In this document: piece after piece, positions 23,558 through 30,813 of the stretch | How positions within the stretch are numbered: the stretch's first letter is position 1 | Layout: the number at the start of each line of letters is the position of its first letter | Origin: a virus | DNA: 38,067 nt | Virus record (IMG/VR): IMGVR_UViG_3300046680_000436 | Span: 1-38,067 of that record | Strand: one strand, 5' to 3' | Notes under the pieces: model-generated | Told to the model about the DNA's origin: nothing | Databases searched by the model: none | Seen by the model: only the letters and a program-made list of their open reading frames with translations | Program-made: the position numbers and the translations under genes

Positions 23558-25123
23558 ATGCCGAAATTTACCTTCACCTCGCCCGAGGGCAAGACTTACG
23601 ATGTGGAAGGCCCCGACGGCGCCACCAAGGAACAGGCGTTCGGTATCCTGCAACAGCAACTCGGTTCCGCACCGCCTCCGGGTCCTGCTGCGCAGATCCC
23701 CTCCACAAACGCCACCGCACCGAAGCCGCGCCTGGCGCCAGCACCGGACACCGGCAAGCCCCGCACCGGGGGCGATGTGCTGACGGGCCTGGGCGAGACA
23801 GCGTTGACCGTCGGCACCGCCATCCCCGCCGGCATCGCCGGCCAGGTCAAGGGTATCGCTCAGGGCGTAACAGGCGGTAAGTACGGCACACAAGCCGGCG
23901 TGGCGCAGGCCGCTGACGTGGCGAACAAGTTCACCAAAGAACACACCTACGAGCCGCGCACCGCAGCCGGGCAGGAATACACGCAGCGCCTCGGGAGCGC
24001 GTTTGATGAAAGCAAGCTGGCCGGGCTATCGCCGGAAGTGGCCATGGGCCAGATTCCGAAAATACCGCGCGCGGTGAACCTCGGCGCCGAAGCGCTGAGT
24101 GAAGGTGCATCCAAGACCGGCAAGACGTTGAGCAAGGCGGCACTAAGCACGCTCCCTGCCATCGATCCGGAAACCCGCGCCCTGGCACGTGAGGCGCATT
24201 CCATGGGCTTCCGGCTGCGGCCTGACCAGGTGTACGGCAGCAAGTACGGCAAGATCGCCGGTGAGCTGTCGTCCCACGTCCCTTTCTCCGGCAGCGCGAT
24301 CGACAGCAACCAGGCCGTGTTCAACCGCAACGTGTTGAAGACCATCGGCGGCGAGGGCGACAAGCTGACCCGCAAGGCTTACAACGACGCGATGAAGAAG
24401 TCGGGCAGCACCATCGGCGATATCGCCGAAAAGACCAACATCCCGTTGAACGCTGACTTTATCGGTGCGCTGCGTCAGAACGCGCAAGAAGCCGCCAGTT
24501 TCCAGACTTCGGACGTGGCTAAGGTGGTTGACAGCTACATCAACGAAATTATCAGCAAGTCCGAAAGCGGCGTCCTGCCGGGCAAAACACTGCGCACGAT
24601 CAACACCAAGCTCGGCAATCAGATCCGGTCCACCGCCAACGGGGACTTGAAATTCGCCCTTGGCGAGATGCAGGACACGATCCAGGACGCGATGAAAGCG
24701 AACCTCAGCAAGGAAGACATGGCTGCGCTTACCGCCGCCCGCCGCCAATACGCCGCCGGCAAGACGCTGGAAAGTTTAGTCGCCAAATCGCCTACGGGTG
24801 ACATCCCTCCGTCTGCGCTCCTGGGCGCGATCACCGGCACCAAGGCGGGGAAATCGCTTGCGGCCAAGGGCGCGGCCGGCGATCTGGGCAAACTTGCTGA
24901 CATCGGGCAACGGTTCCTGAAAGAGCCGGCGTCGAGCGGTACGGCTGAACGCGGTTTAGTGCAGAAAGTTCTAACAGGCGTAGCAGGTGCGGGTGGTGCT
25001 TACGCGCTGCCAGCTGCGGCGACTATCCCCGGAGGGGCAGCGCTGTACGGTGGTGCGAACCTCTACAACCGATATGGTCCAGGTATTACGCAGCGTCTTC
25101 TTGAGCGGCCGCCTGGGTCTTGA
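23558..25123 (+). CDS. Putative DNA-ejection protein
   Basis: A 521-residue protein. It starts with a 30-residue module (MPKFTFTSPEGKTYDVEGPDG, then ATKEQAFGILQQQL) that I recognise from the N-termini of many phage virion-associated proteins. A Pro/Ala linker, Gly-rich apolar segments (TALTVGTAIPAGIAGQVKG), an all-helical middle and an apolar C-terminus (VLTGVAGAGGAYALPAAATIPGGAALYG) follow. Such amphipathic, membrane-active ends suit proteins that form a channel for DNA through the envelope. Its last 38 bases overlap an antisense gene. Confidence 0.65.
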   Translation: MPKFTFTSPEGKTYDVEGPDGATKEQAFGILQQQLGSAPPPGPAAQIPSTNATAPKPRLAPAPDTGKPRTGGDVLTGLGETALTVGTAIPAGIAGQVKGIAQGVTGGKYGTQAGVAQAADVANKFTKEHTYEPRTAAGQEYTQRLGSAFDESKLAGLSPEVAMGQIPKIPRAVNLGAEALSEGASKTGKTLSKAALSTLPAIDPETRALAREAHSMGFRLRPDQVYGSKYGKIAGELSSHVPFSGSAIDSNQAVFNRNVLKTIGGEGDKLTRKAYNDAMKKSGSTIGDIAEKTNIPLNADFIGALRQNAQEAASFQTSDVAKVVDSYINEIISKSESGVLPGKTLRTINTKLGNQIRSTANGDLKFALGEMQDTIQDAMKANLSKEDMAALTAARRQYAAGKTLESLVAKSPTGDIPPSALLGAITGTKAGKSLAAKGAAGDLGKLADIGQRFLKEPASSGTAERGLVQKVLTGVAGAGGAYALPAAATIPGGAALYGGANLYNRYGPGITQRLLERPPGS

Positions 25124-25289
25124 GCCGGCGGCGTTTTAGAATTTGTTCGTAGATCATTCCGGTGAAGCCGCCATACCCGCCACCGATAAGCACCGCCGGG
25201 ATGAAATCGCCCGTGGTGTATATCTGGATGATCTTGAAAAGAACGAAGAAGTAAAGCACCCCGAAACAGAATTCGAATATTTTGCGCAC
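25086..25289 (-). CDS. Small membrane protein (antisense in the late operon)
   Basis: A 67-residue protein with GTG start and an excellent ribosome site AGGAGG (seven bases upstream). Two membrane helices are visible (FEFCFGVLYFFVLFKIIQIY and FIPAVLIGGGYGGFTGMIY), then a basic tail (EQILKRRRLKTQAAAQ). It has its own promoter with the AGCANNTGCT site at 25316-25330, so it is expressed with the early leftward genes while lying inside the late region. Role unknown. Confidence 0.7.
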   Translation of the reverse strand: MRKIFEFCFGVLYFFVLFKIIQIYTTGDFIPAVLIGGGYGGFTGMIYEQILKRRRLKTQAAAQEDAA

Positions 25290-25315
25290 GGCAACCTCCT
25301 GTTAAATGAGTCTTT

Positions 25316-25330
25316 ACTATAGCAGATGCT
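25316..25330 (-). promoter_or_regulatory. Leftward promoter with AGCANNTGCT palindrome
   Basis: AGCAGATGCT at 25321-25330, followed on the minus strand by the extended -10 TGC-TATAGT (-10 at 25316-25321). The -35 is poor. It lies 26 bases from the start of the antisense membrane gene. The same palindrome ends three bases before the ATG of the rightward ATP-grasp gene, so a bound protein could affect both. Confidence 0.65.
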
Positions 25331-25332
25331 AA

Positions 25333-26673
25333 ATGAAAATACTAATTATCGATGTCGGCTCTAACGCCTTGGATTGGGCGATGCGTTGCCAGCTGTGGGG
25401 GCATGAGGTCATGTGGTACGACAAACCCCGTCCCGATGGCACACACCGCCGTGCCGGCGAGGGCATGATCAAGAAGATCACCGATTTCGATTCCCTGCGC
25501 AAGAAGTGGATCGGGTGGGCCGATTTGATTTATCTTCCCGACAACACCCACTACGTCGACATGCTGGACCCCTATCAACGGATCGGATACCCGATTTTCG
25601 GTTGCAACCTAGCGGCCCGGGAGTGGGAACTGGATCGGGAAGTCGGGCAGCAAGTCATGAAAGACTGCGGTATGCAGATCATCCCGGGCAAGACATTCCA
25701 CGACTACGACAGCGCCATCGCCTATGTCAAGAAACAAGGCAAGGCGTTCGTGTCCAAGCCCTCGGGTGACGGGGAGCGCGCCCTATCCTACGTTGCTGAC
25801 AGCGCCGCCGATCTGGTCTACATGTTAGGGCGCTGGAACAAGATCGACAAATACCGGAAATCGGCCAAGGGGGAAGGGTTTATTCTCCAGGAAAAGATTT
25901 CCGGTATGGAAATGGCTTGCGGCGGGTGGTTCGGTCCCGATGGTTGGAGCAAGTATTTCGTCGAAAACTTCGAGAACAAAAAACTCATGAACGGCGATTT
26001 AGGCGTTAATACTGGCGAAATGGGCACCACGGTGCGCTACGTGAAACACTCCAAGCTGGCCGACCAAGTGCTGCTGCCGGCAACCGATCGCTTGAAGGAA
26101 ATCGGTTACGTCGGCTACGTCGATAATAACTGCATGATCGATGAATCCGGTACTCCCTGGCCTTTGGAATGGACCATGCGTGATGGCTGGCCGATCCGGC
26201 ACAACCTGAATTCGCTCCACGAAGGCGACCCCGCACAGTGGATGCTGGACAAGATCAACGGCAAGGATACGTTGAAGCCTATCGTCGACCAGGTCAGTAT
26301 TTCCGTGGTCATGGCCCTACCCGATTTCCCGTATTCCAAGATCACGAATAAGGAACTTTGTGGTATCCCTCTTTATGGCGCCGATGACATGAACCATATT
26401 CACCTGTCCGAAGCCATGATGGGTGAAGCGCCGGTCGAGGTCAACGGCAAGGTGGTCGACCTGCCGTCCCTGGTGACCGCCGGCGATTACGTGCTGGTGT
26501 GCACCGGATCCGGGGAAACGATCACCGGCGCGCGCCGATCTGCCTATACCGCGATCAAAAAGGTTAAAATTCCGAATAGCCCGTTCTACCGTACCGACAT
26601 CGGCGCTGGCCGGCTCAAGAAACAACTGCCGGCGCTCCAGGCTCTGGGTTACGCCAAAGGGCTCACTTTCTAA
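25333..26673 (+). CDS. ATP-grasp protein, PurD (GARS)-like
   Basis: A 446-residue protein with the order of phosphoribosylamine-glycine ligase. It has an N-terminal MKILIIDVGSNALDWAMRC fold, an ATP-grasp core with K142 (VSKPSGDGERAL) and hinge residue E187 (ILQEKISGMEM), and a C-terminal part with GETITGARRSAYTAI and FYRTDIG as in PurD. The metal-binding signature differs: PurD's E-F-N-x-R-F-G-D becomes E269-W-T-M-R-D-G-W, so Thr replaces the metal-binding Asn. It may have another substrate. No ribosome site precedes the ATG, which lies beside the palindrome at 25321; it could be leaderless or depend on upstream ribosomes. Confidence 0.8.
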   Translation: MKILIIDVGSNALDWAMRCQLWGHEVMWYDKPRPDGTHRRAGEGMIKKITDFDSLRKKWIGWADLIYLPDNTHYVDMLDPYQRIGYPIFGCNLAAREWELDREVGQQVMKDCGMQIIPGKTFHDYDSAIAYVKKQGKAFVSKPSGDGERALSYVADSAADLVYMLGRWNKIDKYRKSAKGEGFILQEKISGMEMACGGWFGPDGWSKYFVENFENKKLMNGDLGVNTGEMGTTVRYVKHSKLADQVLLPATDRLKEIGYVGYVDNNCMIDESGTPWPLEWTMRDGWPIRHNLNSLHEGDPAQWMLDKINGKDTLKPIVDQVSISVVMALPDFPYSKITNKELCGIPLYGADDMNHIHLSEAMMGEAPVEVNGKVVDLPSLVTAGDYVLVCTGSGETITGARRSAYTAIKKVKIPNSPFYRTDIGAGRLKKQLPALQALGYAKGLTF

Positions 26674-26681
26674 GGATCGAT

Positions 26682-27212
26682 ATGCGCCGCGCCATGCGTT
26701 CCGGTCTGATTTCCGAGGCCTCCATCAAGACAGTGCTCACCGAAGCCAAGGGCGACCTGTTCCTGGCTGCCTGTGCGCTCGATTGCACGGTGCGCGAACT
26801 GGATCAGTACATCCGGCGGTCACCGCTCCTACAAGCCTTTGCCTCGACCGTGGAGCAGGTCAAGAACGATCCCAGTTACGACCGCATGAGCGCGGAGCAG
26901 TTCGAGACGCAAGTTACGATCCTGTCCCGATCCTACAAACTGGACGGTTTGAACGAGATCCACAACCTGGCAATGATGCCTATCGGTGAATCGGCGGCCA
27001 TGGCTAAAGTGAAATTGGATGCGGCCGTCGCGCTACGGGGTGGGGCTTCGCATACCGGCCATGGGGGCGAGGCCGAGGCGGCGCTGGCCGAGCTGAACCA
27101 ACTCTACCAGGCCAACGCGCCCCGGATCCGTGAGATACGCACGACAGTCGTTACGTTGACGGATGAACGGGTAGTGCCTCAACATACCGTTGAATCTCTT
27201 GCAAATCGATAA
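26682..27212 (+). CDS. Putative terminase small subunit
   Basis: A 176-residue protein with ribosome site AAGGAT. Residues 12-50 form a helix-turn-helix (IKTVLTEAKGDLFLAACALDCTVRELDQYIRRSP) of the type that small terminases use to bind the packaging site. Next come a helical segment and a C-terminal helical/strand region (AEAALAELNQLYQANAPRIREIRTTVVTL). It is the last rightward late gene, 20 kb from the large subunit. Another HTH regulator is the alternative. Its last 62 bases overlap the convergent gene 27151-28035. Confidence 0.55.
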   Translation: MRRAMRSGLISEASIKTVLTEAKGDLFLAACALDCTVRELDQYIRRSPLLQAFASTVEQVKNDPSYDRMSAEQFETQVTILSRSYKLDGLNEIHNLAMMPIGESAAMAKVKLDAAVALRGGASHTGHGGEAEAALAELNQLYQANAPRIREIRTTVVTLTDERVVPQHTVESLANR

Positions 27213-28035
27213 ACGCTGTATCGTGCAGCTTCTGGATCTTATCGAAATTCGGTTCCGCAACAGGGTACACGTGTAACCGAGTCAGGCTGATATGGCCCTG
27301 GCGCGCCATCTCTTTCACCGACCGGCGCCACGGTTGCATAGGCTGACCGATTTTCACGAACTGGCGCACGCCATTCACAGCTTCCATTTGCTCGATCCAG
27401 TCCCACACCTGGGCCAGCGCTGCATCCTCCGGCCGGATGCGTAGTTTTGCGCACCACACCTCTTGCGGCCGCAACGTGTGCCGCATGTACATGACATGCT
27501 GCGGCGATAACCCGCTGGCCGTGCACAGTTCGCTGTCCGTCATTACCCGCAGGCTATCCGGGTATTTGGAGATGGCGGCCGCGCCGGCGCGCTCCGGTAT
27601 ATCGCGCAGCACATCCCATATTTTCCGGCACGATTCGACAGAAGGAATTTTCAACTCCAATGTCTCGAAATGCGACCGCCAGCTAGGGGGTTTGAACACC
27701 ACTGCCTGCTGCTCGGTATGGATCCGTGACCAGTCCAACGTGCGCACAGCCGAGGGACACTCCACGTGGATCAGGGCATCGTGACTGTCAAGCCCATAAG
27801 ACGAGCTGGATCGGTCGATCAGGACACCGCCATTCTCCCGCCACTTCGCCAGCTGACCGAACGACGCTTTATCCCAGTCCGCGTAAATGAACACCGGCAA
27901 GTGGGCGATCAGCCCGCTTTTGAAATACACCGGGTTCATGAGCTGGTACGAGCGGTTCACCACGACATGGGTAAATTGCTCGTGAGCAGCGATCACGGAC
28001 AGCGCTACGTTATCGGTGGCGAAAACCTTGGACAT
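27151..28035 (-). CDS. Hypothetical protein of the leftward operon
   Basis: A 294-residue protein from ATG 28035, one base after the upstream stop. The N-terminal 110 residues have alternating strands and helices with FTHVVVNRSYQL, FIYADWDKASFGQ and GGVLIDRSSSSYGL. A Cys/Trp-containing helical middle follows (PSVESCRKIWDVLRDIPERAG), then a C-terminus with EVWCAKLRIRPEDAALAQVWDWIEQ. I recognise no family or catalytic motif. It is last in the replication operon and overlaps the convergent terminase-like gene by 62 bases. Confidence 0.65.
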   Translation of the reverse strand: MSKVFATDNVALSVIAAHEQFTHVVVNRSYQLMNPVYFKSGLIAHLPVFIYADWDKASFGQLAKWRENGGVLIDRSSSSYGLDSHDALIHVECPSAVRTLDWSRIHTEQQAVVFKPPSWRSHFETLELKIPSVESCRKIWDVLRDIPERAGAAAISKYPDSLRVMTDSELCTASGLSPQHVMYMRHTLRPQEVWCAKLRIRPEDAALAQVWDWIEQMEAVNGVRQFVKIGQPMQPWRRSVKEMARQGHISLTRLHVYPVAEPNFDKIQKLHDTAFIDLQEIQRYVEALPVHPST

Positions 28036-28036
28036 G

Positions 28037-28366
28037 TTACCGCCCCAGGACCTTGCGCGCGGCGTTGCGCACTTCTTCCGTGACATTCAAGCCGTAACAG
28101 TCGAGATCCAACAAAGCCTCGATGAAGTTTTTGTAATCCATGATCCTCTTGGCGTTGCTGTCAGGACCAAGAACGCCGGTCATGACGGGCGCCGCGCCGA
28201 TCTTGTTCAAGGACACGAAACCCTGGGTGCGGTTCACAACAGGCAATCCAATACCGTATTCCTTCGCGATAGCGGCTTCTCGGGCGCGTTCAAGCGCAAT
28301 AACTCTCGTCGTGAGAATGTCGAAATCGTCACGCAAACACGATACCACCCGTTCAATTTCAGTCAT
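28037..28366 (-). CDS. Small hypothetical replication-operon protein
   Basis: A 109-residue protein; its ATG overlaps the stop of the helicase gene (ATGA). An N-terminal helical part (MTEIERVVSCLRDDFDILTTRVIALERAREAAIAKEYG) contains a heptad-like coiled coil. The C-terminus has NFIEALLDLDCYGLNVTEEVRNAARKVLG. No known domain. Coupled translation suggests that it works with the helicase. Confidence 0.65.
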   Translation of the reverse strand: MTEIERVVSCLRDDFDILTTRVIALERAREAAIAKEYGIGLPVVNRTQGFVSLNKIGAAPVMTGVLGPDSNAKRIMDYKNFIEALLDLDCYGLNVTEEVRNAARKVLGR

Positions 28367-29799
28367 GATTTTCTCCTTTTCATTGCGTTTAACAGCGAAT
28401 CCTGCACGCTGCGTTTTGTTTCCAAGCGGTCTAACACGTCGTAGTCTAACGTGCCGTGCGCCAGAATGTAGTGGATGAACACCGGCCTGTCGTGCCCGGC
28501 CTGCATCTGCCTGGTCGGGCCGATGCGTTCGATAATTTGCTGGTGTTCTTCCAGGTTCCAGTTCACCGAGAAGAACACCAGTGTGTTGCCCCCGTCCTGC
28601 AAATTCAAGCCGTGCCCCGCAGAAGCCGGATGAGCAAGCAACATCCGAATTCGCCCATTATTCCAATCAGTAATAGTGGAAGGATCACTGTCCAGAGCAC
28701 GAGCATGAGGGAAAGCGTGGCGAATGCGCGCAAGGTCGTGCTTAAAATGGTAAGCAACCAGCACAGGAGCACCACCAGACTCTTCCATAATGTCGTCAAG
28801 GGCTTGTAGTTTTGCATCGTGTATCTCCTGCCAGTTGTGTGAGTCGTCGGTGTAAATCGCACCGTTTGCCAGTTGTAGGCATTTTTGCGTCTTTGCTGCT
28901 GCGTTCAATGCCTCGATCTCGACTTCCGCCTCGAGTTCCAGGAACATCTTCTTTTCCATGTCGCGGTACTGCTGCATCGCTTTTGCCGGCATGTGGACCG
29001 GGATCACGTTCTTGATCGGTTCCTTGATATCGAACCAGTCCTTCGCCTCCAGGCTCAGTGAGCAGTCCGCTATCGCCGCTTGTATAGCTTCTTGAGCGCC
29101 GGGCAGCGGCTCCACGCCGAAGCCGTCATAACTAGGCTTGAACCAGCGTTGCGTAAATGCTGTGTACGAGCGGCCGAGCCGAGAACCCCCGTCCACGAAC
29201 CACTGTTGCCCCCAGAGGTCTTTGAGCCCATTTGGCGCAGGAGTCCCGGTGAGGTTGAGCCAGCGCCGGACCTTGCGGTGCGCCACCTCGGCAAGGGCGC
29301 GGCCTCGGATACTACCCCCTGTTTTCTTGATAAATTCAGTGCCTTTTTTACTCGTTTGTGTACTGATCCGAGTGCTTTTGAGTTTCGTCGATTCATCGGG
29401 GACAACTGTCCCAAACGGCCACGGTTTCGGGTTGTGTTTGAAGTAATCCACAAGCCACGGTAGGTTTTCATAGTTCGTTGTGAAAACAGAAGCATTCCGG
29501 TTATTCAGCGCCACGGTGCGGCGTTCCTTTGGGCCTAAAATAGTCTGCACTTCAATGTTGCGAAGATGCGCCCACTTCTTCGCCTCATCCGGCCAGGTTG
29601 ACTGCGCTACCCGTAACGGGGCGATGACCAATGTCGGCAGTGTTTCTTCACCCGACATGTACAAGCGCTCCAGCGCCGTCATGGTCGACACCGTTTTTCC
29701 GAGACCCATCCCCGCAAAAATGTTGGCGCGCAGGGTCTCAACTTCGAAATCGGTGATCAGTTCCTGGTAGCCGCGGGGCACGTAAATTTTACGGGTCAT
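28363..29799 (-). CDS. SNF2-type DEAD/DEAH helicase
   Basis: A 478-residue superfamily 2 ATPase. Visible motifs are Q-like YQELITDF, Walker A GMGLGKT at residues 30-36, motif Ib APLRVAQSTW, Walker B DESTKLKS (a DEST form in place of DEAH), motif III NLTGTPAPNG, motif V SAGHGLNLQDG and motif VI ERIGPTRQM. These match the phage SNF2-like helicases that travel with VRR-NUC and PolA genes. It probably moves on or remodels DNA in replication or recombination. Start and stop both overlap neighbours by four bases. Confidence 0.9.
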   Translation of the reverse strand: MTRKIYVPRGYQELITDFEVETLRANIFAGMGLGKTVSTMTALERLYMSGEETLPTLVIAPLRVAQSTWPDEAKKWAHLRNIEVQTILGPKERRTVALNNRNASVFTTNYENLPWLVDYFKHNPKPWPFGTVVPDESTKLKSTRISTQTSKKGTEFIKKTGGSIRGRALAEVAHRKVRRWLNLTGTPAPNGLKDLWGQQWFVDGGSRLGRSYTAFTQRWFKPSYDGFGVEPLPGAQEAIQAAIADCSLSLEAKDWFDIKEPIKNVIPVHMPAKAMQQYRDMEKKMFLELEAEVEIEALNAAAKTQKCLQLANGAIYTDDSHNWQEIHDAKLQALDDIMEESGGAPVLVAYHFKHDLARIRHAFPHARALDSDPSTITDWNNGRIRMLLAHPASAGHGLNLQDGGNTLVFFSVNWNLEEHQQIIERIGPTRQMQAGHDRPVFIHYILAHGTLDYDVLDRLETKRSVQDSLLNAMKRRKS

Positions 29800-30035
29800 A
29801 CTGCAGCCGGCGTGGCGGGATCTGCAGGAACATCTACGATGATCGGGTCAAACCCCGCAGCATCCGGTCCGCACTTCGCGGTATCCTGACGGCTCGTTCG
29901 CGGATCGGTTTCCAGCATGACCGGGTTACCATAGACTGGATCGAGCACTACGGCCGGCCCCATCCAGTTGCAACTTGGCCTTGAGTACAACGGGTCGAAC
30001 GGGTTGAACCGTGTGCAGTCCTTACAGAAATTCAT
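29796..30035 (-). CDS. Small Cys-containing protein
   Basis: A 79-residue protein with MNFCKDCTRFNPFDP, a third Cys in SRPSCNWMGP and a fourth in AKCGPDAAGFDP, possibly one zinc-binding site. The C-terminus is Pro/Ala-rich. The start has a strong GGAGGGG ribosome site and overlaps the stop of the nuclease gene. I recall similar small CxxC proteins in this phage replication module, but no name. It is coupled to the helicase gene. Confidence 0.65.
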   Translation of the reverse strand: MNFCKDCTRFNPFDPLYSRPSCNWMGPAVVLDPVYGNPVMLETDPRTSRQDTAKCGPDAAGFDPIIVDVPADPATPAAV

Positions 30036-30328
30036 CTCTTGGCCCCTCCTAAAACAATGTAGTTAATGAAACGGTCCACTTCCTCGTAGCTATGGATCAC
30101 CCACACTTCACAGCCCATCTTGCGCAGGCGCTTGTGTTCGCGCACCTGATCCGGTCGTGGTTCTTTGCCCGGGGCTTTCAACTCGACAAAGAAGACCTTG
30201 CCGAACGGTTCGAAAATTGCCAGCTGGTCAGGCATCGCCCGCCGGCCGGGGCTGACAAATTTGCGGGACAGCCCCTCGGTTTCCTTGACGCGACGTTTGA
30301 AATACGCCTCGACCAGTGATTCACGCAC
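30032..30328 (-). CDS. VRR-NUC nuclease
   Basis: A 98-residue PD-(D/E)xK nuclease. The core is GRRAMPD34QL, then FFVE49LK51APGKEPRPDQ61VREHKRL, then GCEVWVI. These match the VRR-NUC family, which in phages is a single domain that cuts branched or replication-intermediate DNA. The start is GTG, overlapping the membrane gene upstream by eight bases. It adjoins the helicase and family A polymerase genes, so a replication/recombination role is likely. Confidence 0.9.
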   Translation of the reverse strand: MRESLVEAYFKRRVKETEGLSRKFVSPGRRAMPDQLAIFEPFGKVFFVELKAPGKEPRPDQVREHKRLRKMGCEVWVIHSYEEVDRFINYIVLGGAKR

Positions 30329-30575
30329 CGAACACCCGATCTTCCAGCCACACGTAGAGGAGCGCTGATAGTCCTAAAATCTGTTCGAGAACCCAAATTG
30401 CGCCGACAGCTAAGACTTCTACCAGCTGCAAGACGGTTTTTAAACCTAAACAGGGTATAAAAACTACTAAAAAAGCAAAAAACCCTGGGATCAAAATACT
30501 AGAGGCGAAAAACCACCAACCTACCGTCGCTAAAGCCCTTAAAAAACTACGAAAAAAGTGTTTGAGTTTAAGCAT
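30321..30575 (-). CDS. Small membrane protein
   Basis: An 84-residue, very hydrophobic protein: a basic start (MLKLKHFFRSFLRAL), then two or three membrane helices (WWFFASSILIPGFFAFLVVFI; LVEVLAVGAIWVLEQILGLSALLYVWL). It overlaps both neighbours by eight bases. Its place at the start of the nuclease-helicase operon is unexpected for a membrane gene. It may anchor replication to the membrane or act in exclusion; neither is shown. Confidence 0.6.
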   Translation of the reverse strand: MLKLKHFFRSFLRALATVGWWFFASSILIPGFFAFLVVFIPCLGLKTVLQLVEVLAVGAIWVLEQILGLSALLYVWLEDRVFGA

Positions 30576-30750
30576 GGCTGGCTTTCCCGAGCTGGAGTTT
30601 CAACAGTTTAACGTGGGTGTCGCGGCACAGCTGCTCATAGTAGAGCGTGGACTGCTCGATATTGGCGCGGTCCCGGTCAAGAGCGTTCAGATGGGCGGCG
30701 ATGCTGCGGATGCGGCGGCGGAGAATGAGGCGCTGTAAAAAGTTTTTCAT
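30568..30750 (-). CDS. Small basic helical protein
   Basis: A 60-residue protein. A basic start (MKNFLQRLILRRRIRSIAAHL) is followed by a helical segment (DRDRANIEQSTLYYEQLCRDTHVKLLKLQ) that could form a coiled coil. CAGGAGCAGG serves as ribosome site. It is the first gene after the strongest promoter in the window (30786-30813). No family recognised. Confidence 0.65.
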   Translation of the reverse strand: MKNFLQRLILRRRIRSIAAHLNALDRDRANIEQSTLYYEQLCRDTHVKLLKLQLGKASHA

Positions 30751-30785
30751 GATTCCTGCTCCTGTAATTGTTATGCTGCGACTTG

Positions 30786-30813
30786 ATTATAGCAGTTGCT
30801 GAACACCTGTCAA
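30786..30813 (-). promoter_or_regulatory. Consensus sigma70 promoter with AGCANNTGCT palindrome
   Basis: On the minus strand TTGACA (30808-30813), a 16-bp spacer and TATAAT (30786-30791) are both perfect consensus. AGCAGTTGCT at 30791-30800 lies in the spacer beside the -10. It starts the leftward operon 30750 to 27151. A promoter of this strength next to a palindrome is the classic repressible early phage promoter. Confidence 0.9.

Noticed and set aside
28605-28862. Leftward 85-residue hydrophobic frame inside the helicase gene
   Set aside because: Same strand, another frame of a gene with clear helicase motifs; no ribosome site of note.
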